From the NCBI GenBank assembly GCA_964430935.1, contig CAYSHK010000055.1, positions 1 to 5,631 of the forward strand: DNA of 5,631 nt, written 5' to 3'. The position numbers and the translations under genes are program-made. The notes under the pieces are model-generated. The model was not told where the DNA came from. It was given only the letters and a program-made list of their open reading frames with translations, and did not search any database. The stretch is from Thermopetrobacter sp964430935. GTDB taxonomy: Bacteria; Pseudomonadota; Alphaproteobacteria; Rhizobiales; Aestuariivirgaceae. Below are positions 1 to 5,430 of this stretch, in pieces; within the stretch, counting starts at the first letter, position 1, and every line of letters starts with the position of its first letter.

Positions 1-50
1 CCGCTGCGCTATGTGATGTGCGCTCCCGCAGTGCACGGCCTGCGGCTTGC

Positions 51-139
<89 letters not shown>

Positions 140-405
140 TAAGATTCCGCCGCATGGCCTTCCCGTCCTTTCGAAGCGTGCCGGTCGCGGTTTCCATCTT
201 CGGCCGACCCGTTCTCCAGGGGCATCCGTCGTACCTGCGGTGCATGACCCGCTCCATGGAAGGTCGTCACGAAATCTGCATAGTACGCCATACTTCCGCC
301 GCATTGTGGATTTCCGTCGCCTGAAGCGATCGGAGCGCCGGAATGTTGTGCCGCCGGCCGCACTCCGATGCCGCGATTCGGCTTGTGGAAGTGCATAAAA
401 TCTGT

Positions 406-432
406 GGCTAAATCGGTACTTCGGCCTTTTTT
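406..432 (+). terminator. Weak terminator-like hairpin with T6 tract
   Basis: GGC at 406-408 pairs with GCC at 424-426. A G-U pair and two A-T pairs extend it inward around one mismatch, and TTTTTT follows at 427-432. A rival fold pairs 388-394 with 416-422 and 380-382 with 424-426, again ending at the T tract. The T run is the best in this stretch, but both stems are poor, so this is only a candidate end for a transcript coming from the tRNA side. Confidence 0.3.
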
Positions 433-451
433 CGCTTGCGCGGGCGGTGTC

Positions 452-473
452 GGCTTGGCAAGCCTGTTTCAGG
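452..473. repeat. Dyad and overlapping hairpin upstream of the HU gene
   Basis: Positions 452-464 form a perfect 13-base dyad (GGCTTG, central G, CAAGCC). Positions 463-473 form a second perfect small hairpin (CCTG, TTT, CAGG). They share the two C residues at 463-464, so in RNA the two folds would compete. As DNA, the first could be a protein-binding site. It lies about 190 bases before the HU start. No function can be assigned from sequence alone. Confidence 0.35.
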
Positions 474-605
474 CAGTGCATGGGGGCATCATGATTCGCG
501 CTGAAGCGAGCTTGAGCGCCGTCAGTATGTCAGGCTGCTGCAAGTAGTATGAGCGGAACGGACTTTCCGCGTGTGCACTGCTCGCCAAAGTGTGGAAAGG
601 GGGTC

Positions 606-620
606 CGGTCCATCGGGCCG
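606..620 (+). other. Hairpin in the presumed HU mRNA leader
   Basis: CGGTCC (606-611) pairs with GGGCCG (615-620), including one G-U pair, around a three-base loop. It ends 23 bases before the ribosome binding site of the HU gene and leaves that site free. It could be a leader stability element, or chance in GC-rich DNA. Confidence 0.25.
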
Positions 621-643
621 TCACGTATTCAAGAACATGCAAA

Positions 644-648
644 GAGGA
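644..648 (+). promoter_or_regulatory. Ribosome binding site fixing the HU start
   Basis: GAGGA lies five bases before the ATG at 654. The reading frame is open upstream to an ATG at 549, but that one has no Shine-Dalgarno sequence. HU homology starts exactly at MNKQEL, so this site decides for 654. Confidence 0.8.
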
Positions 649-653
649 AGACA

Positions 654-926
654 ATGAACAAACAGGAACTGATTGCCAGGATGGCCGAGAAATCCGGCCT
701 CACTAAAGGCCAGTGCACCGATGCCATGGAAGCCGCCATCGAAGCCATCACCGAGGCTCTCAAGGCGGGTGACGAGGTCCGTCTGATCGGTTTCGGCACT
801 TTCAGCGTCACCCGTCGCCCGGAGCGGGACGTGCGCATTCCGGGCACCGGCGAGACGAAGAAGGTTCCGGCCACCAACGTTCCGAAGTTCAAGCCCGGGA
901 AGGGTCTGAAGGACGCCGTCAACTGA
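654..926 (+). CDS. hup: HU family DNA-binding protein
   Basis: This is a small histone-like nucleoid protein that binds DNA as a dimer and bends it, acting in chromosome compaction, replication and repair. The product is 90 residues, the standard HU length. The N-terminal helical half (MNKQELIARMAEKSGLTKG) is followed by the family signature LIGFGTFSV at about 44-52. The beta-arm carries R61 and P63, the proline known in the family to intercalate into DNA, and the C-terminal segment is VPKFKPGKGLKDAVN. The arm tip reads RIPGTG instead of the usual RNPQTG, so N62 and Q64 are replaced while the proline is kept. A cysteine at 21 is also unusual. The gene stands alone: a strong ribosome binding site precedes it and an intrinsic terminator follows. 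It could equally be labelled hupB; paralogues elsewhere in the genome cannot be excluded. IHF subunits fit less well, given the close match to the HU N-terminus. Confidence 0.95.
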   Translation: MNKQELIARMAEKSGLTKGQCTDAMEAAIEAITEALKAGDEVRLIGFGTFSVTRRPERDVRIPGTGETKKVPATNVPKFKPGKGLKDAVN

Positions 927-968
927 GCGGCCGTTTCCCGGACACGAAAACCTGCAAGCGTTCTGGCG

Positions 969-995
969 AACCCGCGTCCCGACGGCGCGGGTTTT
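969..995 (+). terminator. Intrinsic terminator of the HU gene
   Basis: AACCCGCG (969-976) pairs perfectly with CGCGGGTT (986-993) around a nine-base loop. The T run TTTT (992-995) follows, then CCCTTT. It starts 43 bases after the HU stop codon. On the minus strand the hairpin has no useful T tract, so it probably serves HU rather than the converging radC. Confidence 0.8.
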
Positions 996-1011
996 CCCTT
1001 TCCGGTCCCGG

Positions 1012-1749
1012 TCATATCAGTTTCAGTCCCTTGAAGCTGGCATGGCCGTCCCGTGCGATGATGATGTGGTCGTGCACGCGGATGCCGAGGGAATCCGCGG
1101 CCTCCACGATCTGCCGGGTCATCTCTATGTCCGCGCGCGAGGGCGTCGGGTCTCCGGAGGGGTGGTTGTGCACGAGAATGATGGATGACGCGGCCAGCTC
1201 CAGAGCCCGGCGGACGACCTCCCTCGGATACACCGGCGTGTGGTTGACCGTGCCGCGTTGCTGCACCTCATCCGCGATGAGGCGGTTGCGGTTGTCCAGA
1301 AACAGTATGCGGAACTCCTCGCGCGGCGAATAGGCCATCGCCGCCCGGCAGTAGTCCAGCAGATCGTTCCAGCCGCGGAACACGGGCTGCTTGCGCACCT
1401 TCTGCTGGCTCAGGCGCAATGCGGCGGCCCGCACGATCTTCAGTTCCGTGATCACCGCCTCCCCGACGCCGGGCACTTCCGCCAGACGCTCCTTCGGCGC
1501 CGATACGACCTCCGCGAACGACCCGAACCTGGAGATCAGTTCCTTTGCCAGAGGCTTGCAGTCCCTCTGCGGTATGGCGCGGAACAGCACCAGCTCCAGC
1601 AGCTCGTAGTCGTGCAGCGCCTCCGCCCCCGCATTGAGAAAGCGGGCGCGCAGACGCTTGCGGTGGCCCGCATAGTGCGGCCGGTCGCCTGGGGGCTTCT
1701 TAGCGAATCCCTTTCCCGTTCCTGCGGCGTCAGAAAATCCGTTCCCCAT
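1012..1749 (-). CDS. radC: RadC family JAB/JAMM-domain protein
   Basis: This cytoplasmic protein belongs to the RadC family, long annotated as DNA repair although its biochemical role is unsettled. From the ATG at 1749 it has 245 residues, normal for the family. HRKRLRARF sits at about 29-37 and a helix-hairpin-helix-type segment EVPGVGEAVITELK at 91-104. The C-terminal JAB domain follows from about 122, with the metal-binding JAMM motif H194-x-H196-x7-S-x2-D207 inside HNHPSGDPTPSRAD. Conserved glutamates lie upstream in ADEVQQRG and PREVV. The frame is open back to a GTG at 1836 (274 residues), and an ATG at 1803 is also possible. I prefer 1749 because the extra N-terminus has no family resemblance and lies over an AT-rich stretch with palindromes. 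No start has a good Shine-Dalgarno sequence. It follows the CinA-like gene on the same strand and may share its transcript. It converges on the HU gene. Confidence 0.93.
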   Translation of the reverse strand: MGNGFSDAAGTGKGFAKKPPGDRPHYAGHRKRLRARFLNAGAEALHDYELLELVLFRAIPQRDCKPLAKELISRFGSFAEVVSAPKERLAEVPGVGEAVITELKIVRAAALRLSQQKVRKQPVFRGWNDLLDYCRAAMAYSPREEFRILFLDNRNRLIADEVQQRGTVNHTPVYPREVVRRALELAASSIILVHNHPSGDPTPSRADIEMTRQIVEAADSLGIRVHDHIIIARDGHASFKGLKLI

Positions 1750-1758
1750 GGTGGAGAA

Positions 1759-1791
1759 GGATATATCCCACAACCGCGGAGCGCCATATGG
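1759..1791. repeat. Pair of AT-core palindromes before radC
   Basis: GGATATATCC (1759-1768) and CCATATGG (1784-1791) are both perfect palindromes, with centres 24 bases apart. They sit in a locally AT-rich patch between the CinA-like gene and the preferred radC start. This supports the patch being a non-coding control region and not codons of radC. I could not place a good promoter pair here. Confidence 0.35.
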
Positions 1792-1884
1792 ATATTGTTG
1801 CATCCACCGGAAACATTGGAAAATACGTTTCTCCACGCGGTATCCCGTGCGCGGATTCCACGGTGGTGGAGACGCCGGGGCGGA

Positions 1885-2637
1885 TCAGTCCGCTTGCCGT
1901 TCCGCCAGTTCCGCGACGAGGGAGTGGACGGCTCCGGCTGCGGCCTCCAGCGCACCGGCGTCGCGGGAACGGATGACGATCCGGGCTCCGAAACGGCCTC
2001 CATCGCGAAAAGGATAGGACCCGATGGACGTTCGCGGATGCTCGGCGGCGAGCCGCCGGAGCGGATCGCCAAGGTCGCCCTCCGGCACATGGGCCTCGAC
2101 TGTGACGGTACGGATGGGCGTGCCTTTCGCCAGATGCGCTTCAAGTTCGTGGAGCATGGCCTCCATGATGCGCGGAACGCCCGGAAGGACGAAGACGTTG
2201 CCAATTCGGAAACCCGGGGCCCGCGAGACGGGATTTGGGATCAGTTCCGCGCCTTCCGGAATCCGCGCCATGCGCATGCGGGCCTCGGTTTCCTCCCGAC
2301 CCATCTCGCGAAAGTATGCGCGCAGGATGCGCACCGCCTCCGGGTGGTGCGAGATGGGTACGCCGAAGGCGGCCGCGACGGCGTCGGCGGTGATGTCGTC
2401 GTGCGTGGGACCTATGCCGCCCGTGGTGAAGACGTGATGGTACCGCATCCGCAGCGCGTCAAGCGCTTCCACGATGGCATCCGGGTCGTCCGGGACGATG
2501 CGGGCCTCCTTCAGGTCTATGCCCCGCTCTCCCAGGAAACGGGCGATGGTGCCGACGTTCTCGTCGCGGGTGCGCCCCGAGAGGATTTCGTCGCCTATCG
2601 CCAGAACCGCCGCCGTGGGATTGCCGGGATCGCGCAT
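1885..2637 (-). CDS. CinA-like molybdopterin-binding domain protein (competence/damage-inducible protein A family)
   Basis: This is a 250-residue protein with a single MoaB/MogA-type molybdopterin-binding fold, the family often named competence/damage-inducible protein A. The motifs are GDEILSG at 15-21, TTGGIGPTHDD at 71-81 (the family's signature loop) and LPGVPRIM at 151-158. The length matches the short alphaproteobacterial form. The longer CinA of other bacteria carries a C-terminal nicotinamide-nucleotide amidase domain, which is absent here, so pyrazinecarboxamidase-type activity is not expected. The exact reaction of the short form is not established. The start at 2637 is fixed by GGAGGGG just upstream and by the homology beginning at about residue 8; the frame runs open further upstream without similarity. 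radC lies downstream on the same strand, 135 bases beyond the stop if radC starts at 1749. sfsA diverges from it. Confidence 0.9.
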   Translation of the reverse strand: MRDPGNPTAAVLAIGDEILSGRTRDENVGTIARFLGERGIDLKEARIVPDDPDAIVEALDALRMRYHHVFTTGGIGPTHDDITADAVAAAFGVPISHHPEAVRILRAYFREMGREETEARMRMARIPEGAELIPNPVSRAPGFRIGNVFVLPGVPRIMEAMLHELEAHLAKGTPIRTVTVEAHVPEGDLGDPLRRLAAEHPRTSIGSYPFRDGGRFGARIVIRSRDAGALEAAAGAVHSLVAELAERQAD

Positions 2638-2642
2638 GCCCG

Positions 2643-2649
2643 CCCCTCC
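2643..2649 (-). promoter_or_regulatory. Ribosome binding site fixing the CinA-like start
   Basis: Read on the minus strand this is GGAGGGG, five bases before the ATG at 2637 (seven from the GGAGG core). It is the strongest Shine-Dalgarno sequence in the window, and it excludes the longer 287-residue reading that would begin at 2748. Confidence 0.8.
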
Positions 2650-2704
2650 GCATCCATGGTCCGTGTCCGCGTGCGCCCCGCGGAGCCGCATGTTTCCGGA
2701 CCGC

Positions 2705-2733
2705 AGGATAGGCCGTCGATGCGTCTTCGCCAA
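2705..2733 (-). promoter_or_regulatory. Candidate sigma-70 promoter for the CinA-like gene and radC
   Basis: On the minus strand TTGGCG (2733-2728) is followed after exactly 17 bases by TATCCT (2710-2705). Each hexamer matches four of six consensus positions. The start of transcription would fall near 2698, giving a leader of about 60 bases. In GC-rich DNA such matches can arise by chance. Confidence 0.4.
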
Positions 2734-2736
2734 GGC

Positions 2737-2766
2737 TTGCCGGGGCATGCGGGGGCGGGCTATGAG
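2737..2766 (+). promoter_or_regulatory. Weak candidate promoter for sfsA-map
   Basis: TTGCCG (2737-2742) and TATGAG (2761-2766) are 18 bases apart, each with four of six consensus matches. Transcription would begin almost at the sfsA ATG at 2775, so the transcript would be nearly leaderless. This would fit the lack of a clear Shine-Dalgarno sequence there. A promoter inside the start of the CinA-like gene is the alternative. Confidence 0.25.
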
Positions 2767-2774
2767 TGGCGGCC

Positions 2775-3500
2775 ATGAAACTGCCTCAGCCGATGATACC
2801 GGGGCGTCTCGTACGCCGCTACAAGCGTTTTCTCGCGGATGTCGTCCTCGAAGGAAGCGGAGAGCTCGTCACCGCCTCCACGCCCAACACGGGCTCCATG
2901 ATGGGGCTTCTGGACGAGGGCAACCGCGTGTGGCTTTCCGTCTCCGACGATCCGAAACGCAAGTACCGGCACCGCTGGGAGCTGGTGGAGGTGAACGGTC
3001 CGGCGGGTTCCGCCCTGGTCGGGCTCAACACGGGCCTTCCCAACGGTCTGGTGGCGGAAGCGCTGGAGGAGGGCGTCATTCCGGATCTGGCGGGCTATGG
3101 CTCCGTCAGGCGGGAGGTGCGCTACGGCGAGGAGAACAGCCGGATCGATCTGCTCCTGGAGGATCCGGAGCGTCCTCCCGTGTACATCGAGGTGAAGAAC
3201 GTCACTCTTTCGAGGGCTCCCGGCGTCGCGGAATTTCCGGACGCCGTCACGGTGCGGGGCGCCAAGCATCTGCGGGAGCTGGCCCGCATCGCCGCCTCCG
3301 GCGCGGGGCGCGCGGCCATGGTGTATCTGGCGCAGCGGACGGATGCGGAGCGTTTCAGGCTGGCGGAAGACATCGATCCGGCCTATATGGACGAATGGAA
3401 ACGGGCCGTCGACGCGGGCGTGGAGGTGCATGCCCTGGCCTGCGAGGTCACCCCGCAGGAAATCGTGGCCCGCAAGGTCATTCCCGTGGAGATCCCATGA
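2775..3500 (+). CDS. sfsA: SfsA family protein (sugar fermentation stimulation protein A)
   Basis: The product has 241 residues, close to the 234 of E. coli SfsA. Its genetic link in E. coli is to maltose metabolism, and a nucleic-acid-related role is suspected from the fold. The N-terminal part has RRYKRFLADV at 14-23 and PNTGSM at 37-42. The C-terminal part has SRID at 122-125 and YIEVKN at 137-142. D125, E139 and K141 form the PD-(D/E)XK nuclease-like signature of the family. FPDAVT..RG.KHLREL follows at about 154-169. All diagnostic blocks are present, so the gene looks intact. A GTG at 2766 in the same frame would add three residues; ATG 2775 is preferred, although neither has a good Shine-Dalgarno sequence. 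The stop overlaps the start of map by four bases, which implies one mRNA. The cellular function remains poorly defined. Confidence 0.95.
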   Translation: MKLPQPMIPGRLVRRYKRFLADVVLEGSGELVTASTPNTGSMMGLLDEGNRVWLSVSDDPKRKYRHRWELVEVNGPAGSALVGLNTGLPNGLVAEALEEGVIPDLAGYGSVRREVRYGEENSRIDLLLEDPERPPVYIEVKNVTLSRAPGVAEFPDAVTVRGAKHLRELARIAASGAGRAAMVYLAQRTDAERFRLAEDIDPAYMDEWKRAVDAGVEVHALACEVTPQEIVARKVIPVEIP

Positions 3501-4348
3501 ACCGACCACGCTATGTCGCCGCGGAGACGGCACCGAACACCAATACCGGACAGATCAAGCTGTGGGGGCCGGAGGCTTTCGAGGGCATGCGCCGTGCGGG
3601 CCGTCTGGCCGCCGAAGCGCTGGACATGATCACGCCCCACGTGAAGCCGGGCGTCACCACCGATGAACTGGACCGTCTGATCCACGAATTCATCGTGGAT
3701 CACGGTGCCCAGCCCGCGCCGCTCTACTACAGGGGCTTTCCGAAATCCATCTGCACTTCCGTCAATCATGTGGTCTGTCATGGCATTCCGGGGCCGAAGA
3801 GGCTCAAGGAAGGCGACATCGTCAACATCGATGTGACGGTGATCCTCGACGGCTGGCATGGCGATACCTCGCGCATGTATCCGGTCGGTGACGTTCCACG
3901 GAAGGCGGAGCGCCTGATCGAGGTGACCCACGAGGCCATGATGCGCGGCATCGCGGCGGTGAGACCCGGCGCGACGACGGGCGACATAGGCCATGCCATC
4001 CAGAGCTATGCCGAGGCGGAGCGCTGCTCGGTCGTGCGCGACTTCTGCGGCCACGGACTGGGACGGCTGTTCCACGACACGCCGAACATCCTCCACTACG
4101 GCCGGCCGGGAACGGGTCACGAACTCAGGCCGGGCATGTTCTTCACGATCGAGCCCATGCTCAATCTCGGCCGGCCGCAGGTGAAGATCCTTTCCGACGG
4201 CTGGACCGCCGTCACCCGCGACCGTTCTCTTTCCGCCCAGTTCGAACATACCATCGGCGTCACGGAGGACGGGTACGAGATCTTCACGCTTTCGCCCGCG
4301 GGACTGCACAAGCCACCCTACGAAACCACGGAAGCCGGCGAAAGCTGA
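3497..4348 (+). CDS. map: Type I methionine aminopeptidase
   Basis: This cytoplasmic metalloenzyme removes the initiator methionine from nascent proteins with small second residues. It has 283 residues. All five metal ligands are present with E. coli spacing (each shifted by 15): D112 in NIDVTV, D123 in HGDTS, H186 in CGHGLG, E219 in TIEPM and E250 in QFEHT. The substrate-binding H95 in VVCHGIPG is also there. Compared with E. coli the protein has about 15 extra N-terminal residues and a short extra C-terminal tail rich in P, E and T, with no zinc-finger extension. The ATG overlaps the sfsA stop as ATGA. GGAG at 3488-3491 gives a ribosome binding site five bases upstream inside sfsA, so translational coupling is likely. 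Map is normally essential when single-copy. Confidence 0.97.
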   Translation: MNRPRYVAAETAPNTNTGQIKLWGPEAFEGMRRAGRLAAEALDMITPHVKPGVTTDELDRLIHEFIVDHGAQPAPLYYRGFPKSICTSVNHVVCHGIPGPKRLKEGDIVNIDVTVILDGWHGDTSRMYPVGDVPRKAERLIEVTHEAMMRGIAAVRPGATTGDIGHAIQSYAEAERCSVVRDFCGHGLGRLFHDTPNILHYGRPGTGHELRPGMFFTIEPMLNLGRPQVKILSDGWTAVTRDRSLSAQFEHTIGVTEDGYEIFTLSPAGLHKPPYETTEAGES

Positions 4349-4407
4349 ACCGGCCGGGCGGCCCCTTGACGGACGCGGAAACGGTGTCGTTCCGGATCGG
4401 ATGCCGG

Positions 4408-4427
4408 GGCGGCTTTCGAGAGCCGCC
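4408..4427 (+). terminator. Hairpin downstream of map, possible terminator without T tract
   Basis: GGCGGCT (4408-4414) pairs perfectly with AGCCGCC (4421-4427) around TTCGAG. It lies about 60 bases after the map stop. No U-rich tail follows, so it may mark an mRNA 3' end or act in Rho-assisted termination. It is not a classic intrinsic terminator. Confidence 0.4.
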
Positions 4428-4504
4428 ACATGCTTCCCGTCCGCATTGCCGTCCATGGACCCTCTCGCGCTTTCCTTTGCCCATTGCACTTGCCGCGGAG
4501 TGAC

Positions 4505-4524
4505 CTTTCCGGAATCCCGGAAGG
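4505..4524. repeat. Second intergenic hairpin after map
   Basis: An eight-pair stem including one G-U pair (4505-4512 with 4517-4524, core TTCCGG/CCGGAA) encloses the loop AATC. It sits at the border between the GC-rich and AT-rich halves of the intergenic region. The following bases are not T-rich enough for a clear terminator. Confidence 0.3.
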
Positions 4525-4643
4525 CGGATTTCCAGAGTCAAAACGTTAACCATTCAAGATTTCGTTGAGGGTTTTACGGCGTGGTAACGCTGAATCAAGA
4601 GTCGCTGGATATCTAAAAATAAACATCAAATTTACTTTGTCTT

Positions 4644-4673
4644 TTGAGCGCTTTTTAACATGCCCGGTGTAGT
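4644..4673 (+). promoter_or_regulatory. Candidate promoter of the MarR-family gene
   Basis: TTGAGC (4644-4649) and TGTAGT (4668-4673) are 18 bases apart, each with four of six consensus matches. This predicts transcription from near 4680. An overlapping alternative is TTTACT (4631-4636) with TTTAAC (4654-4659) at 17 bases. Either lies in the AT-rich part and upstream of the inverted repeat at 4692-4720. Which one is used cannot be decided from the sequence. Confidence 0.4.
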
Positions 4674-4691
4674 CTCCTGAAACATAAGAAC

Positions 4692-4720
4692 GGCAATGGA
4701 AAAAACAGAAATACATTGCC
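4692..4720. promoter_or_regulatory. Perfect 7-bp inverted repeat, candidate operator
   Basis: GGCAATG (4692-4698) and CATTGCC (4714-4720) are exact inverse complements separated by 15 A-rich bases. The half-site centres are 22 bases apart, about two helical turns, so a dimer or pair of dimers could bind one DNA face. The site lies between the candidate promoter and the MarR-family start, where a repressor would block transcription. MarR-family regulators commonly bind such sites in their own promoters, so autoregulation is inferred. As RNA it would form a hairpin with a large loop about 30 bases before the start codon. Confidence 0.5.
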
Positions 4721-4751
4721 AAATGAAATAAAACTGGGCAGGTGTTGAGCA

Positions 4752-5261
4752 ATGAACATGCAGATGATGAAACAGGAGACCACGAACGGGACACAGGACG
4801 AGCCGATCAAGCACCGCTATCTCGAGGCGCTGAATCTGATCGAGCGACTGCATCGCCGTCTTCTCGACGTCGTGAAGGACGAGTTCGAGCGGCGTGGCGA
4901 GAAGGACATCAATCCGGTCCAGGCGCTGCTGCTCTACAACATCGGCGACGAGGTGCTCTCCGCCGGCGAGCTGAAGACGCGCGGCTACTATCAGGGATCC
5001 AACGTGTCCTACAACCTGAAGAAGCTCGTGCAGGCCGGATACGTCTCCCATGAGCGCTCCACCACCGACCGGCGCGCGGTGCGCGTGCGTCTCACGGAGA
5101 AGGGGCAGGAGGTGCGCCGCAAGGTGGACGAGCTCTACAATCGGCAGCTGAAGTCCATCCGCCAGGTGATGGGCATGGACGAGGAGGAGTTCGACCGTCT
5201 CAACAAGGCGCTGGCACGTCTGGAGCGCTTCTGGACCGACCAGATTCTCTACAGGCTCTGA
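4752..5261 (+). CDS. ldtR: MarR-family winged-helix transcriptional regulator, LdtR-like
   Basis: This is a dimeric DNA-binding repressor or activator of 169 residues. After a variable, Met-rich tail of about 20 residues comes a conserved helix (HRYLEALNLIERLHRRLLDVV, 21-41). The DNA-binding core follows: INPVQALLLYNIGD at 53-66, the recognition helix region GSNVSYNLKKLVQAG at 82-96, and the wing with T-D-R-R (105-108) and VRVRLTEKG. The C-terminal dimer helix ends in RLERFWTDQILYRL. From memory this resembles LdtR of Liberibacter and rhizobia, which controls an L,D-transpeptidase gene and envelope stress tolerance; the symbol is by that resemblance and no target gene is visible here. AGGTG at 4740-4744 lies seven bases before the ATG at 4752. 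In-frame ATGs at 4758, 4764 and 4767 are less likely starts. The gene has its own AT-rich control region and ends before a strong terminator hairpin. Confidence 0.85.
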   Translation: MNMQMMKQETTNGTQDEPIKHRYLEALNLIERLHRRLLDVVKDEFERRGEKDINPVQALLLYNIGDEVLSAGELKTRGYYQGSNVSYNLKKLVQAGYVSHERSTTDRRAVRVRLTEKGQEVRRKVDELYNRQLKSIRQVMGMDEEEFDRLNKALARLERFWTDQILYRL

Positions 5262-5360
5262 GAAATCCGCCGGCGCGGCGGGGTGATGGGGATTCCACCG
5301 CGGTTTCCGGCGATGGATGGAGGCGTCCACGAACGAAAAAACGGATGGTGGACAGGGCAA

Positions 5361-5401
5361 GGGCCCGTGGAACCCCAGGGTTCCGCGGGCCCATCCCTTT
5401 T
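5361..5401 (+). terminator. Strong hairpin between convergent genes
   Basis: Positions 5361-5375 and 5378-5392 are complementary over 15 positions with a single G-U pair, leaving effectively a 14-pair stem and a four-base loop (CCAG). TTTT follows at 5398-5401 after ATCCC, much like the tail of the HU terminator. It starts about 100 bases after the MarR-family stop. It may also stop transcripts from the minus-strand gene ending at 5431, although the T tract is poor on that strand. Confidence 0.7.
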
Positions 5402-5430
5402 CCGCCGGAGGGCAGGGGGGTACGGCATTG

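Larger units (their letters stand above)
140..653. other. Intergenic stretch without a protein gene, between tRNA-Ser and the HU gene
   Basis: About 510 bases lie between the tRNA and the HU start. The reading frames open here have no recognisable domain, no ribosome binding site of note, and mostly continue from or into the antisense of the tRNA. The region does hold small structures listed separately: a terminator-like T6 site near 427, a dyad plus adjacent hairpin at 452-473, and a leader hairpin at 606-620. I could not pick out a convincing sigma-70 promoter for the HU gene; the nearest hexamers have poor spacing. A long HU leader or a small RNA gene is possible but not shown. Confidence 0.6.
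4349..4751. other. AT-rich intergenic region between map and the MarR-family gene
   Basis: These 403 bases contain no credible gene. The first half is GC-rich and holds two hairpins without good T tracts. The second half drops to about 37% GC (56 of 150 in 4601-4750 by hand count), far below the flanking genes, and carries A/T runs, promoter-like hexamers and an inverted repeat. TCAAGA also occurs twice, at 4554 and 4595. The picture fits a regulatory region for the gene at 4752. Confidence 0.6.

Noticed and set aside
549..653. In-frame N-terminal extension of the HU protein by 35 residues
   Set aside because: HU homology starts at 654 with a good ribosome binding site. The extension has no similarity and no Shine-Dalgarno sequence at 549.
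1240..2778. A 512-residue plus-strand open frame
   Set aside because: It runs antisense across radC and the CinA-like gene, both with complete family motifs. Long antisense frames are common in GC-rich coding DNA, and this one has no recognisable domain.
2474..4348. A 624-residue plus-strand frame that ends with the whole Map protein
   Set aside because: The upstream 341 residues are a chance open frame through the CinA-like antisense and sfsA in the wrong frame, rich in R, G and S. Map starts at 3497 with its own ribosome binding site. This is not a fusion.
3383..4489. A 368-residue minus-strand frame opposite map
   Set aside because: Map on the plus strand has all catalytic residues. The antisense frame has only shadow-type composition.
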